This document shows, one piece after another, positions 10,707 through 17,596 of a DNA stretch of 44,686 nt. The notes below the pieces were generated by a model. The model searched no databases. It saw only the letters and a list, made by a program, of their open reading frames with translations, and was not told the origin of the DNA. This DNA is from SAR202 cluster bacterium Casp-Chloro-G3. GTDB lineage: Bacteria; Chloroflexota; Dehalococcoidia; Lucifugimonadales; UBA3495. A program made the position numbers and the translations under genes. Position 1 is the first letter of the stretch, and every line of letters starts with the position of its first letter. The stretch covers positions 1 through 44,686 of the forward strand of contig MUCJ01000058.1 in assembly GCA_002816715.1 (NCBI GenBank). Direction: 5' to 3'.

Positions 10707-10799
10707 GTATCAGTTAAAGCAAACCTGCTCCGCGACAAAATTACTGGAGAGACCCAACAGGAGCTATTGACGCTGATTGAGGCGGTAGGGCTGGGATAG
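10707..10799 (+). other. In-frame open extension after the amber stop of the PEPCK-like gene
   Basis: Directly after the TAG at 10704-10706 the same frame continues for 30 sense codons to a second TAG (10797-10799). The translation, which includes GETQQELLTLIEAVGLG, has the composition of an amphipathic helical protein end. It may be a formerly translated C-terminus cut by a nonsense change, a sequencing error or a readthrough product. Confidence 0.4.
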
Positions 10800-10823
10800 T
10801 CCTAGTCCTGACGGGGTCATGAT

Positions 10824-11840
10824 TCAGCCAGTGGCAACTTCCGGCATCCGGTTGCCATGGAAAGCGGGCAGCACTTCTGCGATGCATCGTTGTAACTGTC
10901 CCTCCAGATCAGGCGACACGAAGCGCAATACCGGCGTTTTGCACCCCACATCGATGTAAGCCTGGATTTTTTCGATCACTGCCTCCGGCGGCCCGATGGC
11001 TAACCACAGCTTGGCCCGCTCATCGGTGATGGCCCCAGTGCCGTAGTATTCGGCCAGAAACTCCAGCGATTCCCGATAGGCAAGTTCCACATCGTCGTTG
11101 ATGTTCACGTAGAGATGGAGGCAGGAGTCTAACTGCTCCGGGTCACGACCCAACTCGGCAGCATACTCCTGAATCCGGCCAAAGCGGTCTCGGAAGGTAT
11201 CCACCGGAGTGGCGTCGGTCTGCCAGCCATCGCCGTGCCGAGCAACTCGCCGCAGAATACGCTCAACGGTAGCTTCATCAGCCTGGCCCGGCTTGGGGTT
11301 GGCGGCAATCAGAATCGGCATGGGCTGCTGCAACGGCTTGGGCAGTAGTTCCACATCGGTGAACTGGTAGAACTTGCCTTCGTGGGTTACCCGTTCCTCG
11401 CTCCATAAACGACGCAGAATTTTGATTCCCTCAATGACCCGGCCCACCCGCTCCCGGGACTGCACTCCCATCGCCTGTAGCTCAGTGGCGAACTGAGGCC
11501 CAAAACTTTCCGACCCGCCGTTGCACACCGCCAGGACAGTGCGCCCTTGGGAGAGAACGTCTAGGCTGGCCCACTGGATTGCCAACAACACCGGGTGCCG
11601 CAAGGGGAAGCTGGCCATGCAGATGGTGCCTAGTTTCACCCGCCGGGTATGGCTGGCAATAGCGGACAGGGTGACTATCGACTCAACTCTGGGCTTGGAG
11701 ATCAAGTTGTCCCCCACCCAAACGCTGTCAAAGTATCCCGACTCCTCGGCGGTCTTGGCGGCTTGAATCAAGTCGTCCATGGTGGCCCAGTTGAACAGCA
11801 CCGCCCGGTTGGAAAGGCTGATACCAAATTTTGCCGTCAT
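10824..11840 (-). CDS. LLM-class (F420/FMN-dependent) flavin oxidoreductase
   Basis: A TIM-barrel protein of the bacterial luciferase-like monooxygenase family, about 338 residues from the ATG at 11840. The frame is open to 11864, and a TTG at 11852 with GAGGGA before it is an alternative start. The N-terminus KFGISLSNR, the segment DSVWVGDNLISKPR, the strand RVKLGTICMASFPLRHP and GRTVLAVCNGG are typical of F420-dependent members. The family oxidises or reduces small organic substrates with reduced F420 or FMN; the substrate cannot be deduced. It is first in a minus-strand row with a small galactose-binding-like protein and an amidohydrolase, which suggests breakdown of an organic compound. 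Confidence 0.85.
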   Translation of the reverse strand: MTAKFGISLSNRAVLFNWATMDDLIQAAKTAEESGYFDSVWVGDNLISKPRVESIVTLSAIASHTRRVKLGTICMASFPLRHPVLLAIQWASLDVLSQGRTVLAVCNGGSESFGPQFATELQAMGVQSRERVGRVIEGIKILRRLWSEERVTHEGKFYQFTDVELLPKPLQQPMPILIAANPKPGQADEATVERILRRVARHGDGWQTDATPVDTFRDRFGRIQEYAAELGRDPEQLDSCLHLYVNINDDVELAYRESLEFLAEYYGTGAITDERAKLWLAIGPPEAVIEKIQAYIDVGCKTPVLRFVSPDLEGQLQRCIAEVLPAFHGNRMPEVATG

Positions 11841-11892
11841 CTTCTGTTGCAAGAATTCCCTCAACTATTCGGCTAACTGCGCCGGTCAGGAC

Positions 11893-12411
11893 TTAGTTAT
11901 CGGTCTGCTCAAAGGTTAAGTTGGCGTAGCGTATGTAGATACCGCCCCTAGGCTGAGCCAACGGGCCGTTAAGGACCAGGCAGGCGATCACATATTTGGC
12001 TCCCGCTTGGGCCCCGCTGCTGAGTTCGACTCGCTGCTGAGAGTTGATCCCGGTTATTACGCCGGTACTCCGGTCAATCTCGCCGTTGACCCAGATTTCG
12101 CCGTAGTTGTCGAAATTGGTCTCGAACAAGACCCGGAATCCGGTAACATCGACGCCTTTAATTGCGCCGGGCAGTTCAACCGTTGTCCGGTACCAGGCGA
12201 AGGTGAATCCTTCCGAAAGGCTCTGCCGAATATTAGGGCACACTTCCCAAGCAGAGTCGTCGTAGTCGGCCAGCCGGGCAGGGGTGGACAGCAAGCGCGC
12301 CGTCAGTCCCTCATTCGGCTCTCCCGGCACCAACCCGGTCGCAACCCGCCACTGGGACTTGACCTGTTGCTGATCTCGGGTATTGTTTAAGTCCAACGCG
12401 ATTCTAGGCAT
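11893..12411 (-). CDS. Small galactose-binding-domain-like (jelly-roll) protein
   Basis: A 172-residue soluble protein without a signal peptide. The pattern ADYDDSAWEV, then FAWYRTTVELP, then GFRVLFETNFDNYGEIWVNGE matches the N-terminal sugar-binding jelly roll found in glycoside hydrolase family 2 and related proteins, but no catalytic domain follows. It lies between the amidohydrolase and the LLM oxidoreductase on the same strand, with gaps of about 30-50 bp, and so probably belongs to their transcript. The function is unknown. The fold call rests on motif resemblance only. Confidence 0.6.
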   Translation of the reverse strand: MPRIALDLNNTRDQQQVKSQWRVATGLVPGEPNEGLTARLLSTPARLADYDDSAWEVCPNIRQSLSEGFTFAWYRTTVELPGAIKGVDVTGFRVLFETNFDNYGEIWVNGEIDRSTGVITGINSQQRVELSSGAQAGAKYVIACLVLNGPLAQPRGGIYIRYANLTFEQTDN

Positions 12412-12440
12412 GTGCCTTCACACTCCTAATTACTCACCAA

Positions 12441-13250
12441 TTACTTGCCAAATTTCCACATATTGTCCGCAGTTTTGCCAAAAACCCAATCGACTTCCTG
12501 CTGGCTACGCGCCTGGAGGCGTTCCCTGGGTAGGTTCAGAGCGTTACCGTAGCCTTCCCGGTTGGCCACCGGGGGAAAGTCGCTGCCCCACATCAGACGT
12601 TCGGCGCCAAAGGCGTCCACGGCCATCTCAATCAGGGGATGCACTTCCGCAAAGGGATGCGGCGGTTGGAAGGGCAGGGGGCGAGCGCAGAACTCGCCCA
12701 GCCCGGGTATCTTCATGTAGGTGTTGGGATACTTGGCAAGTTTCAGGACTGCCTGGTAGGTCTCAATGGGAATGACATTGTCCGAGCGGCCCGGCCCCCA
12801 ATTAGCGCCGACGCCGCCAAGATGCTCAATTACCACCTTGAGGTTGGGCAGTTCCTTGATAATATTTTCAAACTCGGCGGCGGCATAACTCTCCACCGAC
12901 CCCATGACACTGGCGATCATTCCCAGGGCTTCGGCCTTGCGCCACACCGCGATTGGGTCGCTGCCTGGCGAGCGCATGGCGGAGTTGAACCTGATTCCCT
13001 CGACACCCTGATGGTGGAGACTTTCCAGGTGGCCCAGAGCGTTCGGGTCGTTTACATCAACCAGGCCAATCACCGAGAAGCGGCCTGGGAACCGCTTCAT
13101 ACAATCGACCAAATAGGAGTTGTCGTACACCCCAAAGAATTGGGTCAGCACCGCTTTATCAACCCCGTTCCGGCTCATCACATCCAAGAGAACTTCAACC
13201 GGCTCAAACCAATAAAGTGAGGTGTGACAGTGCGTGTCTACTACCACCAT
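12441..13250 (-). CDS. Amidohydrolase family 2 (metal-dependent TIM-barrel hydrolase)
   Basis: A 269-residue protein. The N-terminal DTHCHTS gives the metal-binding HxH. KVVIEHLGG supplies a later histidine and MWGSDFPPV the C-terminal aspartate of the amidohydrolase_2 family, which includes decarboxylases and lactonases of aromatic acids. The start ATG has AGGAGC about eight bases upstream. It is the first gene of the three-gene minus-strand cluster with the galactose-binding-like protein and the LLM oxidoreductase. Hydrolysis or decarboxylation of a ring-cleavage product is plausible but not shown. Confidence 0.85.
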   Translation of the reverse strand: MVVVDTHCHTSLYWFEPVEVLLDVMSRNGVDKAVLTQFFGVYDNSYLVDCMKRFPGRFSVIGLVDVNDPNALGHLESLHHQGVEGIRFNSAMRSPGSDPIAVWRKAEALGMIASVMGSVESYAAAEFENIIKELPNLKVVIEHLGGVGANWGPGRSDNVIPIETYQAVLKLAKYPNTYMKIPGLGEFCARPLPFQPPHPFAEVHPLIEMAVDAFGAERLMWGSDFPPVANREGYGNALNLPRERLQARSQQEVDWVFGKTADNMWKFGK

Positions 13251-13392
13251 AAATTCAGCTCCTAGCGAAATTTCTAAAAGGTTTAAACAGCAGGGGTCAA
13301 CCTGAATTGGCCTAAAGGTACTCGTGGGCCAGGTTACTTGTCAATCGCGGACGGAAGGTTTTGCCGATGACCCAGAACTCAGAGCAGAATTA

Positions 13393-13770
13393 TTACTCGA
13401 ACGTAGTAGGCTCCTCCCTGGTTCGGTCGGCGCGGATTGACGAATACATGGCTCCCAGAGTCGCCATACTGCCGGTGTACAAAGTGAATATGGCCACGCC
13501 AATCCACATGATGACCGTGATTTTCTGGCTTGGGTCAACCAAAACCGTGATTACTGCTGCGCCAATACCGCTAATCAACAATACCGATAACCCCAACAAC
13601 GAGCCAAACTTCAGACCTTTAACTGAATAGCTATCTGAACTTTCTTTGGCATGGCCCACACCAATGTACCCAGCAATGAACGGACTGGCCGGCACCGCCA
13701 CAAAATGGACCAAGGGTATCAAAGCGCTAACCACCATGATACCCAGACCAATAAGGACTCCCTTGACCAT
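13393..13770 (-). CDS. Small integral membrane protein, function unknown
   Basis: A 125-residue protein with hydrophobic segments at about 5-35 (possibly two short helices), 49-75 and 81-105, and a charged C-terminus. Small-residue packing such as PASPFIAGYIGVGHA recalls the small DUF5518-type membrane proteins of archaea and some bacteria, but I cannot assign it with confidence. It is transcribed alone, divergently from the HAD hydrolase. A TATACT-like -10 element lies on the minus strand in the gap. Confidence 0.6.
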   Translation of the reverse strand: MVKGVLIGLGIMVVSALIPLVHFVAVPASPFIAGYIGVGHAKESSDSYSVKGLKFGSLLGLSVLLISGIGAAVITVLVDPSQKITVIMWIGVAIFTLYTGSMATLGAMYSSIRADRTREEPTTFE

Positions 13771-13887
13771 TGAACCTCCGGTGATTTGCGGTGACGCCGC
13801 TCTGCTAAAGTATAATTACAGCCGTTCCAGCTTGGCAGACAGCTACCTAGTATAACTCACGCTATAACTTGGAAAAGGAGAATCGCC

Positions 13888-14592
13888 TTGGCTCAAAATT
13901 ATATCTCCAGGGTAAACACCCTCACCTTCGACATATTTGGCACCGTGCTGGATTTGTCCGGCAGCCTGGTGCCGCCCACCAACGAGTTCCTGTCCCAACA
14001 CGGCGCAACTATCGGCGGAGCAAGTTTCTGGGTGGACTGGAGGAACCGCCAGCGCATTGAGCAGTACCAGGACAACCTGCTAATGCTGGGGCACAGCGGC
14101 TATCTGGAGACCTGCCGCCGCGCCTTGATTTACTGCCTCAGGCTGCACCAGGTCGATTTTACCTACGACGAAGTCACTGAGTTCATGCAAGTCTACCAGA
14201 ATCTGCAACCCTACCCAGACGCCGTGGTAGGTCTGAAACGCCTGGCCCAGCGCTTTTCCCTGGTGGCATTGTCCAACGGGGAGCAACGTTTTTTAGAGCA
14301 CCTGGTCGCTGACAATATTCGGGTTCACTTTGACGAAATCATCTCAGTGGAACAGGTCGGCGTGTTCAAGCCCCATCCGGCGGTTTACCGCCGCGCTGCC
14401 AGGACTTTAGAGAAAGACCCCGCTGAGATAATGATGGTGGCGGCCCACTCATTCGATACTCTAGGAGCACGGGCCTGCGGGTTCCGGGCCGCCTACGTCA
14501 ACCGGTACGACCTGCCCACCGATGAGTCGACCTACCAGCCCGACCTGGAGGTCAAAGACTTTATCGAGTTGGCTGACCGGTTGTTGAGCTAG
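13888..14592 (+). CDS. HAD hydrolase, haloacid dehalogenase type II-like
   Basis: A 234-residue protein with a TTG start and AAAAGGAG (13873-13880) at an ideal spacing. Motif I is TFDIFGTVLD with nucleophile D15; motif II is LVALSNG; motif III is the lysine in FKPHPAVY; and the segment AAHSFDTLGARACGF matches the end of L-2-haloacid dehalogenases. The family removes halide from 2-haloacids or phosphate from small metabolites, and sequence does not decide which. It stands alone, divergent from a membrane protein and followed by a palindromic repeat. Confidence 0.8.
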   Translation: MAQNYISRVNTLTFDIFGTVLDLSGSLVPPTNEFLSQHGATIGGASFWVDWRNRQRIEQYQDNLLMLGHSGYLETCRRALIYCLRLHQVDFTYDEVTEFMQVYQNLQPYPDAVVGLKRLAQRFSLVALSNGEQRFLEHLVADNIRVHFDEIISVEQVGVFKPHPAVYRRAARTLEKDPAEIMMVAAHSFDTLGARACGFRAAYVNRYDLPTDESTYQPDLEVKDFIELADRLLS

Positions 14593-14617
14593 AGTACGTG
14601 ACCATGTCAAGACGTGG

Positions 14618-14646
14618 TTCGACAAGCATGTCCTGAACCTGTCGAA
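14618..14646. repeat. REP-like palindrome TTCGACA...TGTCGAA
   Basis: Seven-base arms TTCGACA (14618-14624) and TGTCGAA (14640-14646) enclose GC-rich sequence in the gap after the HAD gene. This matches the class of short dispersed intergenic palindromes common in environmental bacterial genomes. It may act as a transcript-end stem, but no T-tract follows. Confidence 0.55.
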
Positions 14647-14715
14647 GGATGCAACCAGACCAAGTTAGAATTTTGGGACTTGTTCCGGTAATTCCGAGTA
14701 ACTGAATCGACAATC

Positions 14716-14745
14716 TTGGAAATTATGCCGGGAGAGTGCTATAAT
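14716..14745 (+). promoter_or_regulatory. Sigma-70 promoter of the Rrf2 regulator
   Basis: TTGGAA (14716-14721), an 18-bp spacer and a perfect TATAAT (14740-14745) lie 35 bp before the ATG at 14781. Rrf2 proteins often repress their own gene, so an operator could overlap this element. Confidence 0.6.
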
Positions 14746-14780
14746 TTTGAATATGTCGGACCACTTTGGAGGTGGGAAGC

Positions 14781-15218
14781 ATGCGCATCCCGATGAAAGT
14801 AGACTACGGAGTCCGCGCCCTGGTTGAGTTGGCCATGCATTTTGGCGAAGGTCAAGTACAGACGGCGGAAATCGCCGCCAAACAGGGCATCCCTGAGGCC
14901 TATCTCGAACAACTGATGACCACCATGAATAAGTTTGGCCTGGTGCGCAGTCGCCGTGGCCCACAGGGTGGGCATTCGCTGGGTATGGAACCGTCGGAGA
15001 TCACCCTAAGCCTGGTGATGAACACGTTGGAGGGGAACACTTCCCCTCTGGACTGCATCACTTCCCCCACCGACTGTATGTTCGCCGACTCCTGCGCCCA
15101 ACAAGAGGTTTGGAAGTCGGTGGAGGACTCCATCCAGAGCGTGCTGAGCAACACCACCCTGGCCCATATCACCCAGCGGCAGAGCTACCTGAGCGGCCAA
15201 GGCATGTATCAAATCTAA
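14781..15218 (+). CDS. Rrf2-family transcriptional regulator, probably Fe-S binding
   Basis: A 145-residue protein. The ATG at 14781 is preferred because GGAGGT (14768-14773) is seven bases upstream; the frame extends to a TTG at 14766 that would include the ribosome site. The winged-helix N-terminus (MKVDYGVRALVELAMH, AEIAAKQGIPEAYLEQLM) is typical of Rrf2/IscR/CymR. C92, C99 and C105 in the wing-dimerisation loop correspond to the three cluster ligands of IscR, so it probably senses Fe-S status or redox. It lies upstream of the adenylyltransferase-cysteine synthase pair, which fits control of sulfur or cysteine metabolism. Confidence 0.88.
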   Translation: MRIPMKVDYGVRALVELAMHFGEGQVQTAEIAAKQGIPEAYLEQLMTTMNKFGLVRSRRGPQGGHSLGMEPSEITLSLVMNTLEGNTSPLDCITSPTDCMFADSCAQQEVWKSVEDSIQSVLSNTTLAHITQRQSYLSGQGMYQI

Positions 15219-15345
15219 TGGACTCGCCTCTAAATGACTGAGCGTAAAAAACACCGTTTGAACCGAACCAGCCAGCTTGACAAGGTCTGGCAGCAGGGAT
15301 AGACTCAGAAATAATAATGAATAGCAAATTAAACCACGCCAAGTG

Positions 15346-15446
15346 TACCTGTCCTCTAACATAGGAGGCGGGCGCACAGCTAGTAATTCTAAAGCCTGCA
15401 CCCCTTAAATGTGGGATGCCCAGTAATGGGTGACGCAGGTTTTTTG
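15346..15446 (+). promoter_or_regulatory. Structured leader with terminator/antiterminator potential before the adenylyltransferase gene
   Basis: CCTGC (15395-15399) pairs with GCAGG (15435-15439), encloses two small hairpins (CCC/GGG and CCCA/TGGG) and is followed by six T (15440-15445): a terminator-like three-way junction. Upstream GCGGGC (15368-15373) can instead pair with GCCTGC (15394-15399) and break the terminator. The gene starts 64 bp after the T-run. It does not match a riboswitch class I recognise. It could instead simply end the Rrf2 transcript. Confidence 0.5.
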
Positions 15447-15509
15447 TTGTATAGGGACCAAGTTAGTCAGACCATCTCGGATGACACAGCCACAAGGAGG
15501 AAATAACTA

Positions 15510-16352
15510 ATGACGCAGCAGCCCAAACCCTTAACACCAGACCAGGTCAAACGATACAGCCGGCATATCATAATGAGTGACGTGGGCAGCAGCGGGCAAC
15601 GCAAGCTGATGGGGTCAAAAGCCCTGATCATTGGAGCGGGCGGACTGGGTTCACCGGCCGCGGTGTACCTCTCCTTGGCCGGGGTAGGAACCGTCGGTCT
15701 GGTTGACTTCGACGTGGTGGAACTGTCCAACCTGCAACGGCAGATACTGCACCACACTACCGACGTGGGCCGTCCCAAGCTGCAATCAGCCAAGGACAAC
15801 CTCCACGCCTATAACCCAGACGTGAATGTGGTGCTGCACGAGGTGCGGCTGGAATCGGACAACGCCATGGACATCATCAGTCAATACGATCTGGTGGTTA
15901 ACGGCGCCGACAATTTTGCCACTCGCTACCTGGTTAACGATGCCTGCTATCTGCTGAACAAGCCTCTGGTGGACGGCAGCATTCTGATATTTGACGGCCA
16001 AGCAACGGTTTTCCTCCCCGGACAGGGATGCTACCGCTGCCTATTCCCATCGCCGCCACCGCCGGGGATGGTGCCCAACTGCGCCGAAGCTGGGGTTTTG
16101 GGCGCGCTCACCGGATTGGTCGGCAGTGTTCAGGCTACCGAGGCCCTGAAATACTTCCTGGGCATCGGCGAGTCTCTCAGTTCGCGGTTGTTGCTAATTG
16201 ACGCATTGTCGATGAATTTCCGTGAGGTCAAGCTCAAACGGAACCCCAACTGCCCGCTCTGCGGAGACAACCCCACCATCACCGAACTAATCGACTATGA
16301 AGTCTTTTGTGGTTTGGCATCGCCAGAAGGGGTTGGCGTCGCCAACGACTAG
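15510..16352 (+). CDS. MoeB/ThiF/HesA-family adenylyltransferase (sulfur-carrier activating)
   Basis: A 280-residue E1-like enzyme with AAGGAGG a few bases before the ATG. It has the nucleotide-binding GAGGLGS (about 42-48), VDFDVVELSNLQRQ, the adenylation segment VVNGADNFATRY, zinc cysteine pairs CYRC and CPLC, and PNCAEAGVLG with the catalytic-cysteine position. Family members adenylate the C-terminal glycine of MoaD, ThiS or CysO-type carrier proteins so that they can accept sulfur. No rhodanese domain is attached, unlike MoeZ. It precedes a CysM-type synthase, so the partner is more likely a CysO-like carrier than molybdopterin synthase. No carrier gene is visible here. Confidence 0.9.
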   Translation: MTQQPKPLTPDQVKRYSRHIIMSDVGSSGQRKLMGSKALIIGAGGLGSPAAVYLSLAGVGTVGLVDFDVVELSNLQRQILHHTTDVGRPKLQSAKDNLHAYNPDVNVVLHEVRLESDNAMDIISQYDLVVNGADNFATRYLVNDACYLLNKPLVDGSILIFDGQATVFLPGQGCYRCLFPSPPPPGMVPNCAEAGVLGALTGLVGSVQATEALKYFLGIGESLSSRLLLIDALSMNFREVKLKRNPNCPLCGDNPTITELIDYEVFCGLASPEGVGVAND

Positions 16353-16411
16353 GCCACGGCGCAAATCTTAATCCAGGAGCAACGCGGCCCAAGCAGCGTC
16401 CGCGCAGCAAT

Positions 16412-17362
16412 ATGGTCACAAAACTAACCTACAAGGGAATACTGGACACCATTGGGAACACTCCAATGGTGGAACTACAGAAGATGAGCCCCAGAGCGGG
16501 AGTGCGCATCTTTGCCAAGTTGGAGGGCCAAAACCCCACCGGCAGCGTCAAGGACCGCATTGCCCAGAAGATGATTGAGCGGGCTGAACAGGACGGCGAG
16601 ATAACCGCCAACCGCTCCATCTTGGAACCGACCAGCGGTAATACTGGTATCGCCCTAGCCATGATCGCACGGATCAAAGGATACAAAGTGACCGTGGTGA
16701 TGCCGGAGAACGTCAGCGCGGAGCGTACCCAACTGCTCCAAGCTTACGGCGCCAATATCATCTACTCCGATGGCACGCTGGGCACTAACGGTTCCATAGA
16801 AATGGCCCGTGATGTCATGGAGAAGCACCCCCATGACTACTTGATGATGTACCAGTACGGCAACGAAGGCAACCCTGAAGCGCACTACCAGGGCACTGGA
16901 CGGGAAATCATTGAGGCTTTGCCAGATGTAGATATGTTCGTGGCCGGGCTGGGTACCGGCGGCACTTTAATGGGCACCGGGCGTAGGCTTAAGGAACACA
17001 ACCCCAACGTGAAAATTGTAGCGGTGGCCCCTGAGCCAGACGACTTCATCTCCGGCCTTCGCCGCCTAGAAGATGGATTCATCCCGCCAATTCTGGACCT
17101 GAACCTGCTGGACGCCCGTATCATGGTGGGCAGCTTCCACGCTTTCCGTACCACCAGAGACCTGTTGGAGCAGGAAGGCATCTTCGCCGGCGTGTCCTCC
17201 GGGTCGGTAGTCTACGCTGCGTTACGGCAGGCCGAACGCATGGAGCAAGGCAACATTGTGTGCCTGTTGGCCGACGGGGGATGGAAATACCTCAGCACCA
17301 GCTTGTGGACTAAGGACTACGAGCAGTTAGAGAAAGACGCCAAGGGAAAGATTTGGTGGTAG
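16412..17362 (+). CDS. cysM: Cysteine synthase, CysM (O-phosphoserine/CysO-dependent) type
   Basis: A 316-residue PLP enzyme from the ATG at 16412; the frame is open upstream into the previous gene, but the extra residues are not family-like. The PLP lysine is K47 in PTGSVKDR, TSGNTG is at 74-79 and the phosphate loop GTGGTLMG at 181-188. The whole pattern follows Mycobacterium tuberculosis CysM, including MYQYGN, HYxGTG, EGIFAGVSSG and the C-terminal GWKYLST. R217 in GLRRLEDGF aligns with the mycobacterial R220 that selects O-phosphoserine. That enzyme takes sulfur from thiocarboxylated CysO. The adjacent MoeB-like gene fits the route. Confidence 0.85.
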   Translation: MVTKLTYKGILDTIGNTPMVELQKMSPRAGVRIFAKLEGQNPTGSVKDRIAQKMIERAEQDGEITANRSILEPTSGNTGIALAMIARIKGYKVTVVMPENVSAERTQLLQAYGANIIYSDGTLGTNGSIEMARDVMEKHPHDYLMMYQYGNEGNPEAHYQGTGREIIEALPDVDMFVAGLGTGGTLMGTGRRLKEHNPNVKIVAVAPEPDDFISGLRRLEDGFIPPILDLNLLDARIMVGSFHAFRTTRDLLEQEGIFAGVSSGSVVYAALRQAERMEQGNIVCLLADGGWKYLSTSLWTKDYEQLEKDAKGKIWW

Positions 17363-17469
17363 GTGGCAAGCAAGACATGGAAAGTGCTTGAAAGGCATTC
17401 TTTGGGATTCCGAAGCCTGTTCGTGTTCAGATCGAATTGCGGTATTGAATCGCCAATTAGTGGCAAATC

Positions 17470-17498
17470 TTGAATCGTCCACTGGGCGATGTTATACT
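17470..17498 (+). promoter_or_regulatory. Promoter of the nusA-infB operon
   Basis: TTGAAT (17470-17475), a 17-bp spacer and TATACT (17493-17498). Transcription would start just before the two leader hairpins. Confidence 0.6.
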
Positions 17499-17503
17499 TT
17501 GGG

Positions 17504-17546
17504 CAAGACTTTGGTCTTGGAAGCGGGAATATCCCGCTTTCTTTCT
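17504..17546 (+). terminator. Tandem hairpins with U-rich tail in the nusA leader (possible attenuator)
   Basis: The first hairpin has CAAGAC/GTCTTG arms around a 4-nt loop (17504-17519). The second has AAGCGGG/CCCGCTT arms around AATAT (17521-17539) and is followed by TCTTTCT. The stems lie between the promoter and the start at 17597, so premature termination sensitive to NusA level is plausible. Confidence 0.5.
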
Positions 17547-17596
17547 GAAAGGGACAAGACTAGTTTTACAGGACGAAACTACAAGGGGGATACGCA

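Noticed and set aside
12639-13220. Plus-strand frame of 193 codons opposite the amidohydrolase
   Set aside because: The opposite strand carries clear amidohydrolase metal motifs; this frame has none.
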